A stretch of 64,000 nt of DNA from Symsagittifera roscoffensis (GCF_963678635.1 NC_087066.1:8461954-8525953); one strand, 5' to 3'; positions 12,501-27,500 are shown, numbered from the stretch's first letter. The notes: a model not told the origin generated them from the sequence alone. Numbers and translations are program-made.

Positions 12501-15500
12501 AAGGCGATAAAAAATACTGTAAAAAGAAATCTAGCAAGTTAATTAGTTCAAATGAAGCAGGGCTTTCATAAACACAAACCACATTCAGCTGGTAAATTAA
12601 AAACATGAACTTCACCTTTTAAATTGAAAGTCAGGCACCAACTTCACCCAATTTCCAGTATCAACTTGGAAGTGATCTTAACTTGAGTTCAACTGCGTTC
12701 ACAAACTTATTTTTTTTAAATGCCATGCACCTAAGCGAGAAGTCAAAACTAATAGATTTCATGAGTTCACAGAAGAAAAATCAAAAGACCGTACCACCTA
12801 AAAATTCTATGCATCTATGAAAATTTAACGATTATCTTGGTTATCATTACTTTAACGTAAACGTTCATCGAATGACTGAACGCTAGATTCCAATGTGTGA
12901 TTAGTCCTAAAAATCTGAAAAACAAAATATTCAGATAAATTTCTAACAATCAATTTTTTTGGATAAAATTCATTGTCTTTGGAATCGCATAAAGCAACAA
13001 TCTTTTTGCCCCCGATATTTAAAACCAAAACACAGAGGCCAGGCGGTGGTTTGCATTACTTGCTAAACAAAAAACATATGTCGGTCGCGTTAAGGAGTAA
13101 AAAACGACTAAAAAGATTTAAAAGTTAAGAGAAAGCTCTAATCATTTTTTCATTGTGACTGAGGGGAGAATTAAAAAAATAAAACCAGAAATTCAAACAA
13201 AAACTTTCTAAAATCGTTTATCATAATTTTTTCCAAAACATCAGGAAAATTTCCTGACTGCAATAACTTGGACTATTACAGAAATACATTGAAAAATTTT
13301 TTAACTACAGTAAAGTTGCGGAAAAAGTCCGACGTTCGAAAATTAGCCATCAAAAATAAGACAAACGATAGGCCTAAAATGATTTAAAGAACAACTCCTG
13401 ACTGAGTTCAAACTCTGTACTTTTGTAAGGCCAGACATGGACACTAATTCAAGGCCAAACCATTAATTCAACGCAAGGCAGATTAATGAGCGTTTTTCTC
13501 CATATTTTCTCGGTTAATTAAGGCGATAAAAAATACTGTAAAAAGAAATCTAGCAAGTTAATTAGTTCAAATGAAGCAGGGCTTTCATAAACACAAACCA
13601 CATTCAGCTGGTAAATTAAAAACATGAACTTCACCTTTTAAATTGAAAGTCAGGCACCAACTTCACCCAATTTCCAGTATCAACTTGGAAGTGATCTTAA
13701 CTTGAGTTCAACTGCGTTCACAGACTTATTTTTTTAAAATGCCATGCACCTAAGCGAGAAGTCAAAACTAATAGATTTCATGAGTTCACAGAAGAAAAAT
13801 CAAAAGACCGTACCACCTAAAAATTCTATGCATCTATGAAACTTTAACGATTATCTTGGTTATCATTACTTTAACGTAAGCGTTCATCGAATGACTGAAC
13901 GCTAGATTCCAATGTGTGATTAGTCCTAAAAATCTGAAAAACAAAATATTCAGATAAATTTCTAACAATCAATTTTTTTGGATAAAATTCATTGTCTTTG
14001 GAATCGCATAAAGCAACAATCTTTTTGCCCCCGATATTTAAACCAAAACACAGAGGCCAGGCGGTGGTTTGCATTACTTGCTAAACAAAAAACATATGTC
14101 GGTCGCGTTAAGGAGTAAAAAACGACTAAAAAGATTTAAAAGTTAAGAGAAAGCTCTAATCATTTTTTCATTGTGACTGAGGGGAGAATTAAAAAAACTT
14201 TCTAAAATCGTTTATCATAATTTTTTCTAAAACATCAGGAAAATTTCCTGACTGCAATAACTTGGACTATTACAGAAATACATTGAAAAAATTTTTAACT
14301 ACAGTAAAGTTGCGGAAAAAGTCCGACGTTCGAAAATTAGCCATCAAAAATAAGACAAACGATAGGCCTAAAATGATTTAAAGAACAACTCCTGACTGAG
14401 TTCAAACTCTGTACTTTTGTAAGGCCAGACATGGACACTAATTCAAGGCCAAACCATTAATTCAACGCAAGGCCCAGAATTTGAATTCATTATAAATCAA
14501 GGCATCAAATAATTCTGTGGTTCTGTTTGATCAGCTGAAAAACTGTTTGTTCCCAATTGGGTAACGCTGCTAATTGTAAACGTAAACACATAGCCAACGT
14601 CACAGCTGGAAAAGAGAAAAGAGCGCAAAAAGGAAACAGAAAAAAAATTGACTTGATTTTTGAAAAAACTGTCGGATTTTAAAGAAAAATATATGCCCTT
14701 TGAATTTCACAAACAGTTTATGATAAGTGCTTTTTTGATAAAATTAATCCAATAACTGGACCAAATTAACCGATAACTGGACCAAAAGGTAAAATTTTTA
14801 TTTTGCTGAGAAATCTGATAAATAAATTCGAAATTAGAAGCCGATCACGTTTTCAGTGCCCTTTACATTTTTGCTGTTCTAAAGCGGAGTTTGCCTTCCT
14901 TTATACAAAGGAAATGAAGTGAACTTAAAAAGAAATCAATAGTCAAACAGCAGAAAATCAAAATTTAGCATGATTAAATGAAAAAAAAAATCACCAAAAC
15001 CTATTTAAGACTACTCACTACACTCATTCTCTTAAAAATCCCTGCAAACAAATGATGCTTTCACTCAGACGGAGAAAAAAATCAAAAATTTTTGGCTCCA
15101 ACTCAATCAGTCTTCTTATGGGTATTGATAACTTTATCAAAGAACGGGAATTTGTGCGGGAAATCGAAACAACAAAGGAATTCAAAAACATCTATTTAGT
15201 GCTCACTAACTTACGAAAAATCATTGCGATTCATTCCATTATTGTGTTTTTAAATAGTGGCCAAACCCTCTACATTATTACCTTTAGTTTCATAAATTGG
15301 CCAAGCTGCTCATAACTTCCTCTCTGCTTCAATACTCAATAAATTTGAAGACAAGGACTAACTAGTCAGCCCGTGATTGTCAATAATTCAATTTTTAAGT
15401 TACCAATTTTCAATTAAAAGAACAGATTTATCAGACAGGACAAGGACAAATGGCTCTAATAATGTCTTTCGTAATATTTTTGCGTCCATTATTTAAAAGT

Positions 15501-18500
15501 TTCAAAAAAAGTAAGAAGCAATTCATTTTGTAAACACAGCTGCATTAGTCATAAAAACGAAAAAAAAAATGTTTTTTTTTTGCTTTCCCCTTCAACAGAA
15601 AACAATTTGCGATTACACGGTGGAAGTGTTGAGATTATTTTCAGCCGTCTCATTGCTTGCACTAATTAGATTGGATTACCTCTAAGTCTGAGATGCGTCT
15701 GTTGTACTCTCTCTTGAGACTGTGTTCCTGTTCACTCCTGTCTCTCTCAATATTAGACAACCAGCTGTTCTGCTCGTCCAGGTGCGTCTTCACCTAAAAT
15801 ACACGCACGCATAAAAATACAGAGAGTTGCGAAAAGTGCGTACAGACAGAATGAACTTAAAAGAGGAATCGTACCAGTATGACAGATTTTTGCATGCAAT
15901 TTTTTTTCAGTCAACCCTGAGACACAAATTCGGTCTGAAAATTAGTTTTGCATTCAAAATAGGTCAATTGCTCTTTTTAGTTTGATTTTTTTGTCCGATT
16001 TGTTTGCTGAAAATTATAACACAGAGGCGAAGCTGAGATGGTTAAAATCAAACCGAAAAAAAAATGAGTAAAAAAAACTTCAAAAAGTCAATCAATCAGT
16101 TTTTGTCAAAAAGTCCTTTCTACTGAAAACTAAGCAGACAAAAAAGCGGACAGACAATAATCTAAATTAGCCAAAATTTACTATTTGCAATGAAATGAAG
16201 TCGAATCATCAAGATACGGGAACCAAGCAGACAAAAAGACGGACGATAACCCGAAAAATCACAAAAACTCTAGTTTGCAAAAAAAAAATGGCCCGGCGGT
16301 TTTCGAACCGCAAGCCTTCGCCGTCTCAGGCTGTTGATTTACCTGTACGCCAGATGCGCTGGATGGTTGATTGGATTTGAACTTATAAAATAAAGCTGAA
16401 AATACCTGAACAGAAGCCCTTCATGCTGAAAAAAAATCAAAAAATTTCTAAGTTTTTTCCCCTCAGAGCACACACACACACGCTCAAAAACTTTCTGTGG
16501 TTGTAACGACGCAATAAAAGGCCTTTAAGTCAATATTAATTGAGCCGAAAATTATTAAGCCAATAAAAAAGAAAAAAAAAGAAAAAAAATGAATTTTTAA
16601 CAAACGAGAATAGAAAATTACACCCATTGTGAAAATAAAATTTCGATTCGGTCAGATTTTCAAAATGCTTATAGAAACTACACTGAAATTGTTTACAGCT
16701 AAATTAAACGAGTCTTCATTGTGGCAACTAAGCCGACAAAACAAGCAGACAAATAATAGGCCGAATTTTTTCTGAACCGTAATATTTACCGTTTGAAAAA
16801 GAACTGGTCCTGGTCAGATTCGAGCCCAGGATCTTTGCCGTCCCTAGTATATTCTTTACCACCAGGCTAAGTGCGCAAAAGACACTGCAGAATTTAAATT
16901 TATTATGAGCCAAGGTACATCAGGGGTACAATGAGTCCTGTGGACAAAGTTGTTTACTTTGTCCACAGGACTCATTGTACTGCTGATGTACCTTGGCCTT
17001 GGCTCATAATGAATTTAAATTCTGCAAGGTTTTTTGCACACTTAGCTTGGTGGTAACGAATACGCTAGGGACAGCAAAAATCCTGGGCTCGAATCTGGCC
17101 AGGACTAGTTTTTTTTTTTTTTTAAAAAGTAAATATTGCGGTTCAAAAAAATTCTGGTGGTAACGAATACATCTGGGACGGCAAAGGAAAAAAGTATAGT
17201 ACCCGATTGTAATACCCTTGTTCATCGCAAGGGTAAACAGTCGTTGTGATGATTTGTGTTTGTGGGTCGTTGTGATTGTAGCAACTGTCAACAAGTTTCA
17301 GTTTCAATTGAAAAAAAAAACGCTAAAAGGCGAATAAAAATGACGGTCGTTGTGATGATTTGTGTCTTTTTTATTCGCCTTTAAGCGTTTTATTTTTCAA
17401 TTGAAACTGAAACTTGTTGGCAGTAGCTACAATGCCCATCAGCCTACTACGAGTAGAACAAAAAACATAAAGTTGCTAATTTCACTTTGCAATTGAGACT
17501 TGCCTGTGCCATCTTCTCGTTGAATTCCAGACGACACTGGGCTTCGATCTCCCTCCGGTACTGTTCCAGACTGGCCCACAGGTTACCCCCACCCACTCCC
17601 ACTCCCACGCCTGCGGCCATGTTGGGGGGAGACATGGTCATTGACTGGTTGCTCAGTTGAGATTGGTTGGCCAAATCAGCGCCTGATAACAAAACAATAT
17701 ATATTTCGTCTTTCGTCATGCATTTAGGTTAGAATATCTTCATTTTTCCCGTGATTTCGACTCCAAGCTCTGTCAAAAATAAAAATAATGCATAGAAGAA
17801 ACATCACAGTAGTAGGTAGGACAAATAAAACGATAGTTCGGACTACTTTCAACGTATTACGCCTGAAATGCAGCCACTTTGGGTGAACACATTGAGGTGC
17901 ATAAAATGGGTTAATCTACCCTAAAAAACATAAATGATTCAGAATTTTGAGGCCGGGAAAAGTTTCATCTGCAAAGACCATCATGGCTAATACCGATTCG
18001 ACCCCCTGACCACCCAAAGGGTCCCTCCTTTGGTGCTATAGTTAGGACATCCATTTTCGGATTTTTCTAAAGGCGCCTTTGGCGTCATTACAAATCGAGG
18101 CGCGCGCCAAAAAAAACTTTTTAGTTAAAACCTTCCAAAAGAGCCCAATTACGGCTTTTTTTGGTAATTTTTTTTTTGAAAATATGCCAGCGGCCATGAA
18201 AACTTTGATCAAAATTTTCAAAATTCTCTAAAAACCTAATCCTCCCCGTTCAATCCCAGTTCTTATAGGCCGATCCCCGTTTTACACATAATAAAGTTAT
18301 ATATTGATGACACTAGTGTCTGTTTTGTTATAAAAGAAACCATTTATCAAAAAATTAAATCAAGCAAAATTATTCGAGTTACAAAAGAAATTTTTAACTT
18401 AAAAATAACAAGCGACGAGATCTGACTGATTATTCTCCTAATAAACAACGTCGCATGCCACTAGATTATTTATGTATTTTGTAGAAGTTATTCTGGCATA

Positions 18501-21500
18501 TTTAGACCACATGACAAATTTCCCCCATAAATCTAGACATAAAAATGGCTTATAAAACTCCATTAACTCACTGAAGTTTCATTTTTTGACTTATTTACGA
18601 CCACTAAAGCTCCGCTCCAGCTCTAAATAATTACACAAATCTTGTGACCTTTGTCCGAAACATCTACTGTGATTTATGACAGCAGTCATTCCTTTAAACC
18701 ATTAACCTCAGTTTATAAAGAATAGAAAGGCTGCTAGCTTTCATTTCACTGATGATGCTCAAAAGAGTGCTGAAATATCACCTGGGCCTCTAAATAACTA
18801 TCCAGCCTATAACTAACAGTTTCTATTTTAGAACCAAACAAATTAGGTCAATTTTCATGCTGAGGATAGAAAATGCCAAAAATAGGACCCAGTGTTTCCG
18901 TGTAAGGTATCAATGAGAAGCACAAATGTCTGAGATGTTCTGAGTTATAGGCAGCATGGGTGGATATAGGGCTCTCAGAAGGGGGAAGGGTTATGGATCA
19001 AGCCGACTAAATAGGTTTTCCGATCTTTCATTTAGAGCCAAAAAAGACAAGTAGCGATGATAGCGCAAAAAATCGATGTAGCAAAAAATTGTAACTCTAG
19101 CAGTGCTATAGGTTACGTCCACCTTGTGTGCGGCGTTCAATTTTTGATCCAAGTCAATACAGGTCGAACTATCAGTGTTTGGCACAAACCATTAGTTGTC
19201 AGCGTGGATAAATCAAAAGTTTATTGCTTCATATTTTTTTAAATATTTTTTTTATTTATTTCGCTGGGAAATTTGATAGTTTAATTGTACTTTCAAAACT
19301 AGGGGTCGATCATGTTTTTCGTGACTTTTACACTTTCGCTGTTCGATAGTGGAGTTTGCCTTCCTTTTAACAAAAGAAATGAACTGAACTTCGAAAGAAA
19401 TCAAAGTCTAAAAAATTAAATTTGAGCCTGAAAATTTTTAAAAACTTTTACTGAAAAAAAAAACAAAGAAAAATCATCACGACCTATATGAAAGTCTGAA
19501 TTACGTTCATTAACCAAGGGTCCTCAAATTTAACAACAATTAACCATAGTGGTTTCTTGTTCTCGTCCGATCAAGTAATCGATTTTTGCTGAAACGGGCG
19601 GTAGATGTAATTTGTTAGTTTGTTTTGTTCACAACTCGACTGTGCATTGAAGATGAGTGAGAGTAAACAAACCAGCCGAAGTATGAACCAACCGAAAATG
19701 CCCTAAGTATGTGAGCGAGCCGAAAAGTTACATCAAATGAAAGAATTTGCATAACTTAGGTAACTGTTAAATACTTGTTACATAACTATTATACACAGAG
19801 GAGAAGTTGCACTTCGCATACAGAAGCAAAATATGACCGATAACGCTACTGGGAAAAACTGAATGAGTAAAACTTTGAGTCTACATGATTTCTTAAGTGA
19901 CGCGCTCCAATTATGAGTCCACATAATTGCTGAGTGACGCAAGTCAATTATAACGCGTTAGCAGTACCAATCACTTTGAAAAAAGAAAATTACCAACTAA
20001 CATGCCTCAACTTATAGAGCGGACGCATTTGAACAAGTATACGAAAAAGTTCAATAATAACATCCGACCCTGCCCAGGTTCGAACCCTCTTAATTTTTTG
20101 CGAGCCTCCTTCCCTGCCTCTACGCTAGAGATCCATGATACTTCAAGCTAAAGTGCTATTTGTAAAATAAAAATCTGTGTTAATATCCTTAGCATTGGCT
20201 GTACTTAATAGCTGCTTATTGTTCCGACTTTCGATACGAAAGTAACGGAATATTTGTGCTCGGGGTAGGTTTTTTTTTCTTCAGACAAATTTCGACTTTT
20301 TAACTAGCCATTTTTGACGGATTTTTTTTAATATCATTCAAAAGGTATTGTTGTCCTGAGCTTAAATTTGAAACGATATTTCACCTGTGATCTTTTTTCG
20401 TAAAGTTATGAGGGTTTAAAGATTACCATTTTGGCTAATTTGGGACAATTAACGCGCGATATATTTCGCGCTATTAACGCGTAAGCGGAGAATTAATCCG
20501 TCTTAGAAATAGTTCCAAATTGGTTGAAAGAAGCTTACTTGCCATAATTGATTTGTTACAAGGAGCGAAATATATTCTCTTGTAGTTTATATGGCGTAAG
20601 GGGGATGATTTTCATGGAAAAAATTTCAAATTTTAGAAAAAAAAATTTATTTTATTTTATTTCATTTAATTTTTTTATGTTATTACTGCTCCATAAACCT
20701 TAAAAGGCAGTCGGAACATTCAGGGCTTCGCCCTGATACGAGCAGTCTTGTTGATCTTATGCACATACTGCAATAAGAGAACACTTTCAAATTGAACACT
20801 AATATTTGCGACTTAGGTTGGAAAAAAAGAGAACTCTTCTTTTGTGTTGCCAATTGCGGCATTGTCGATAGATATTTTAGCAGCTTGCCTACGCGTATTC
20901 TGGCTATCGTTCGCTTTCGCAAAAACTGCTTCCGATGAACTAGGATATGCAAACTTCTTCTCAAATTTAATCACAGGTTGCCGGACAAGCGCAATTGTGA
21001 AGTGAGAAATCCGCCACAAACTCGGAGTGAAGTGAAATTAATTGCAATAAATTTTTGTGCGTATAATTAAGTTCATTGTTTTCTGATGGAAAAGTCAGTT
21101 TTGCATTCGCCAATTAATGGTTTAACTTCCCAAGATCTCTAATTTTAAAACCTACATAATCCTCTAATTTGTCAAAACTTATTATAATTGCAAAACGACG
21201 AACAACTCTCCAAAAATTACTAATAAGGTACTAATAAAAGATACTAATAAGGTTTTTGCAGTTAACCCTGTTACGAAGCAGGTTAGATTGGAGGACTTAT
21301 TTTGTATTTCTTTTATATATATGATTTTGAATGGGACAAAAGGTAATTTTGATTAGTTACAGCCCCAATTAATACACTCCTCTTTTGAGAATTAGTTTAA
21401 CTCACAGCTCTAATTAGTTGAGAAAAGAAAACAAAAAACTCATTTTCCATGAACTCATTAATTACTACTTCAAATCGGTATTAGTATATTATATAGCATC

Positions 21501-24500
21501 ATCCAATCACCATTCATTCGCCGTAGTTTATTCTGATAATTTCCTTAACTCCTAAACCATGAATAGCTTCCTCACGTCAACGCAAACTTGCTCATGATCA
21601 CATAAAAAGCAAACAACTTCACCGATTTTTCAGAACTTTGAAGTTAGTGCTTCGCAACACTGATTAAAAATTCAACAGTAGCTCTCTGCCTCTAATTGGA
21701 ACATAGTAGCAAGCTGAAAGCTAACTTGACTTTATGTTCCAATGAAAGCCACTAACGATTGAATTCATCACTTGATGGAATAAAGACTGTTTTTTAAGCA
21801 GAACTGTTTTTAAAATAATTTTAAATGAGAAGAAAATCATGCGCTTAGTTTGGATTCATCATCAGCTTCCAGCTATTACTACATTTATTCAATCCATAAA
21901 AGAAAAATTGATCTAATAAGCCCAAATAATGACCAAGGAAAAATAAATTCTTGAAGGAAATTTTGATGTGTTTTTCTCATTCCAAGAAGTGGTGCGAAGT
22001 TGACATCAACTTTAAAAGTACAAACTTTTAAAATCCCTTAGCTTATGCTCAAAATGATAGACAAACTGCATTCGCCCCTGGCATTTGTCATTCGATCACC
22101 AAAAAGAAAAAATCTGAAAAAAAAACAAAATACTCAAAAGACCATTTTTCTCAAAAATGAGAAACTTTGTGGGAAAATTGTCATTGCACGTGAAATCCCG
22201 ACAATTTCTTTTATTATTTGATCAATTCATATCATCTGGCGGTTGACTGTATTATCAAAGTATGCTATGAAAAAATGGAGGTGGTCGAGTGGGTAAGACG
22301 TACATCTCTCAGCAGGAGAGTCATGGTTTCAAATCCCACTTCGCTCTTGGTCGGAGAGTTCCCAATGTCAGTGGGCAGGGACGAGGGCTTTAAAAACGCG
22401 TAAAATATATCAGAATTTCAAGTTCCTCCGCTCTCTATGGCCGAAACAACCAATTTTTATATCAAGCCAAGCAAATATTGAAAGCTTTCATCGCCCCATT
22501 AAGAAGTTTCCAAGAAACAGTCAGTGAAATTGAGGTCAGCCCAACCCTCAAGGAACTATCAGTGCGAATTTACTTAAAAATTAAGATTTTGCATCGCAAT
22601 AAAATGTTGATTGATTTCTTCTTTAATTAATATTCATTAGGAACTTACTCTTAAATTGAATTAATTCGAAAACTTATCTTCTTGCCACTTCCAATCCTAC
22701 AGATTAATGCTGAAATTTGCTTCGATTTTCTTTATCTGAGGTATCTGTCGGCTTCATATGACTGAGGCGCTAACCTCTTTTGCTTTACCTGTTTGGACTG
22801 GGTGAGTGGGCGGTTGGTGATAGAGATTGGGAGCTGCTGATTGGTTCAAATAGGGCTGCTGTGATTGGTGAAGAGCATTATTCGCTCTCTTTGCCTCAAT
22901 TTCATTCTCCAGTCCTTGCAGCTGAAACAAAAAAAGATAATTCATCTCAAAAAATTGTACTTTCATGCTCGCTATGATATGCTAGAAAGCTTGGATTAAG
23001 GTTTAAATTCAGAAGCAAAAATGAGTAAAGCCTACTCAGAGATTATTTATTATTTTCATTATGAAGTGGGCAGGGTTGTAAAATTATCGATATAGATATT
23101 ATCGGAGTCATTCGATAGATTATCGTTTTGTCATACTTTTTAAAGATAGATATATCGATATATCGAAAATTATCGCTCGAAAAAAAACTGCAGCTGAACT
23201 TTTTAATTCACAATTTTTGAAAATGAAGTAACATTCCAAAATGATTTATTGGAAAACAGTAGACTGGAAGCGAAATATTTCAGTTAAATTGCTAGATTTC
23301 GGTAAAATTTGACTATAAAAGTTATCGGAACGATAATTTTTTTCAATCGATAATTATCTCGATAATTTTTTTTCGAACGATAGATTTTATCGATATATCT
23401 TATCGGCGATTATCGGATTCACAATAATCTTTTTTACACCCCTGGAAGTGGGAAAATCTAGTTCATTTTCATAAAACTTCGCAAATAGGATAGCGCTAAA
23501 AACAGGAAAATTAAGTCACCGTCAGTCAATTCACCCACAAAATACCAACAAACTTTTTCAGTTTAAGGCCCAAATCAAGATTTCTAAATCCTTTTTATAA
23601 AATATTACTCCGACTTCAGAAGGCAGTGAGAATAAATTATGCTCTCATTTTTAAGTGAAGATCTATTTTGTTACATATAACTTAACTAATAACTTGTCGA
23701 GAGGTAAACTTAACTCACTTATGTGCTCGCAAAATTAAGCTCAACGGCTTCTTTGTTCTATAAAAATAAAAGAGACAGCGAACCCAATATAGAAACTCTG
23801 ACAATTCATTTTCATCAATAATAAATAAACCAATTTCTCTTTTCACTTTTTAAACTGACAGTCTCTCTTTACTTTTTGCAATCAATTTTAAGATCTAGCT
23901 GTTCCCCGTAGATTTCGTAGTTCTTACAGAAAAATAAATTAATTCATTTCAATAATTAAAACCCTCGAAACAAAAAATGGAATTGATCATACCCGTTGAT
24001 CATATTTCGTTATATAGTTCCTGTCAAAGCAATCTTCTGTTAAAACAATTATGCGGGACTGACATCATTATTCACAATAGTTAATCATTATGCCTCAGTT
24101 CTAAAAAACTATGGTCCACTTATTCATGCATAATTAGTTTGAGACCTTCGCCCATCAAAAAAGAAGAGAAAATTCTAATTAAATTGAAAGGAGGTCTTCA
24201 TTAGACAAGCAAATGACACCTTTTTGTTATGAAATCTTGACTGTTAAAGAGGACAAAAGTACAATCTGTAGAAAATGTGAAAATGTCACGATATAGTTCA
24301 TTTCAGCTATTCGAGTTGAAAATGAGAGAATAATGAGACAAGTGGCAATGGTGTTGCATGAATTTCGATATTCCCTCCCATTTTAAAAAACAACAATACA
24401 TGCCCAAATGAAAAAACAACTGCTCGAAAATTGTTCGAATCAAGCCAACCGCGCCATGAAAGAAACTGATTTGTGAAAAAATTATGTTTCCCAACCACTC

Positions 24501-27500
24501 TCGACGAACAAACTACGACATTCGTAAAATGATGAAACAGTAAAAAGGCTTAGGACCATTCAGTACCTGCAAGGTTCATCTCAAATATTTTCGCCCGTCA
24601 GCTATTTAACAAACCTTTTTATTCGATCTCTATCTATTAACATCATCCTTATGGAATAATTCAAAAAAGCACACAGCCCGCAACCTAATAAAGACCTTAA
24701 ATCGTCATAATCATAACGCTCTCAATTTAGAGCCAAAATGTTAAAATTTAGAATCTCTAATTCACCCAAGCTTAATTAACCAAACAGCTACCCAAAGTCA
24801 ACCATCAACATGGCTTTCGCTCGATGCACTCAGCCGCTACGGCATAATCAGTCTAAGATTTTTTAGCAGTGAAAAGTTAAGTCAGCAAAGACCTCCCAGT
24901 AGAACAGTTTCGGTCACGCTTGACTTATCTAAAACTCACTTTCCACATGGTCTGTCATCAAACTCTTAGACCATCTTTATGACACCAACAAACGGGAACC
25001 TTCATCTGATGGTAAATGTTGTATCATTTAAAAGCGCTTTTGGTCGTGCTTAGGATTTTAAACATTTTCCAAAACTTTCTCTATGTCGAGAAAAACTGAT
25101 CTGAGTTTTTTTTCAGATTGAACTTTGATGAGAGGCTGACCGGTCAAATTTTTTCAATAAATGTTTCGCTAGCATTTGAGATTAATTACCTACAGTTAGC
25201 ACCCTTTCTTACACTTTTGACTTTTTTCAACTGCCCTTTGAAAAAAAAACAACAGGAAAATTAGAAAACAATGATGGCAAAAAAACGTCCCTAAGAAAAT
25301 CTAACCAAACATGAATTGGATTTCTTAAAACAGTTTGATCGGAAGCAGTTAACTTGGGGCAATTCTTTTCGCTGAAAAAAAAAACTTAATTATATCATAA
25401 ATGCATCAAATTACATTTTTCGAGATTCAAAAGTAAAGAGCAAGTTCTTCCATCTATCCATTTTTTAATAGATAATTGTTTTAGAAAATTTAGAAATTGA
25501 ACAAACGTCAGGTTGTGGCAGAGCAATAGAAGAATCAACAGGGCAACAAGCTGCACCAATCGAAAAAATAAAGTTGCAATTCCAGTTTTTATCAACTTGA
25601 TTAGATGAACAGAATCGAAGTTTTTAGGGCATAACAGAGGGAAATTTTTTGTCTTTGTTTCAGCGTGCTAGAAAACCTATAGCTTTCATTATACTAAATG
25701 AATAGACAAAAAATCCAAAAGAAGGATAACCCGTTGCTGTGGAAGTAGGTAGCACAGAAGGTTCCTAATAAGAAAATAAATTAAGAACTTCAATTTTTGT
25801 GGAAATTTAAGATTTTTGTGTGTTTTTGATCGATTAGCTATGAGCGGATAAGAAAAACTCCAAATTTGAAAATATTGTAAAAACAAGGCTGAAGTTTTAA
25901 TTTTTTTTTCAGGATTTTCCACTTAGTGACTATCCATTTAGCAAATGATTTTGAAATAATTTTTCAAAAAATCAAAAATCAAACTAGAGCGTGAACGAAT
26001 TTTACCTATAAAAGAAGAACAAACATAGCCAACTGACAGTTGGAAAACAGAAATGAACGCAAGGAAACAGAACAAAAAACTGTCTTATTTTTTGAAAAAA
26101 CTTCAACTTTTGAATTTTAAAGAAAAATATTTTGCTTTTAGAGCTCTTTAAATTTATGACTAAAGCTTTTTTATAAAACTAACCTAATTTAACAAAACTG
26201 GATCTAAAGGTAAAATATTATTTCGCTGGGAAATCTGATAATTGAATTCCATTTTTGAAATTATAGGTCGATTACGTTTTTTGCAGTTCGATAGTGGAAT
26301 TTGTCTTCTTTTTAATGAAGTGAATTTGAAAGAAATCAAAACTCAAACGGAAAAATCACGTGACCAAATACGTTACATAACCCACAGAAATGTGACAAGG
26401 TTTCACATAGCTCAAGGAAACCGAAAAACATTGTAATCATTGTTCAACTTTATATCTTCGAAGAAAAAAACACCCCGTTAAAGCACATAAAACTAACACA
26501 ATTAGAGAATAATTTGGAAGATTTTCCTTGAAAAAAATCCCTGTGTTAATTTACAGTCATTAACACGAACCATAGACACAAAGGGTGAGACGGGCAAACA
26601 AGAAACCATGACAAAGCCAACTGTCCAAGCTGCTCTAAGTTTTACAAACCATCTAATCGTAAAAACCACGCGCTCTTCAAATCCGCAAGCCCACATTTTA
26701 AAATTAGCACGAAGATTGAGACGAGTTAGGCTGAAGATAACTGGGATTATAAAAAAAATTTATTGCTCGTTAAAAATTACATTCAGTTTTTAACTTCAAT
26801 TATGCGCGAATTTTGCGCCACTACAGCATCTGATATTGAAAAGGGTAACTTGATTTGAGTTCCTTTTGAACATGGATTTGAAAACGATCTTTAGATAAAG
26901 TCGACATTCTACTATTGCTCTAAGCATTAAATAACTTTATAACTCATTCAAAAAGCAATTTCACCATTAAGCAATTTAAAAAAGGGCTGACTTGGCGCTC
27001 AAATGCATTAACTGTTTTTTTATTACTCGATGTACACAAATTGTACACAAAGGCGAGGGGGAGCTTCGCGCTACCTGCCATAGTCAAATTTAAGCTGATA
27101 CGAAAAACGGGAAAAAAATCAAGAAAAAAAACTATTTACCAAATATTAAAAAATGCATCGTGTTGGCATAATATTCGCTGACAACATCTAAAAAAACCCA
27201 ATAGAAGCATTGTGTAGTTTAACAGAGGCATATATTATGCAATAAACACATATGTAGCTGAATCATAAAAATACGATTAACAAATTTTGAATATAAATAC
27301 GATATCTTGATATCATGATTTCAGAAATTGTTTCACACGACAATCACAACTCTGACATAGCAATTGGCAACAAAGCTTGAAACCTAAAGCTAATAAATAA
27401 AAGATTTGAAAAACACTTTTCTCGAAAAAAAAATTTTGAAATAAAGAAAAAAAATTTGGAGGTAAAAAATATATATATATCAAAAATGCTTACTTTGTCC

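Larger units (their letters stand above)
10620..15679 (-). other. Intron 15
   Basis: Contains two R1 copies and the large tandem duplication. A short (AT)n is at about 12270-12283. Weak R1-like remnants are near 10960-11160. The 11.2-11.6 and 15.04-15.66 kb stretches show nothing identifiable. Confidence 0.6.
15794..17503 (-). other. Intron 14 (GC-AG) with SINE-like sequences and palindromes
   Basis: Donor GC at 17503-17502, acceptor AG at 15795-15794. About two thirds of the intron is SINE-like or palindromic. A short (CA)n lies at about 16471-16481. Confidence 0.7.
17683..22788 (-). other. Intron 13
   Basis: Contains a hAT-like fragment near 18.0 kb, one R1 copy, one full R2 copy, a SINE-like head at 20.1 kb and a tRNA-like sequence at 22.3 kb. 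The 18.2-19.2, 20.8-22.2 and 22.4-22.75 kb parts hold nothing I recognise. Confidence 0.6.

Noticed and set aside
22276-22345. Functional tRNA gene
   Set aside because: Boxes are present, but the T loop has an extra base and no acceptor stem pairs.
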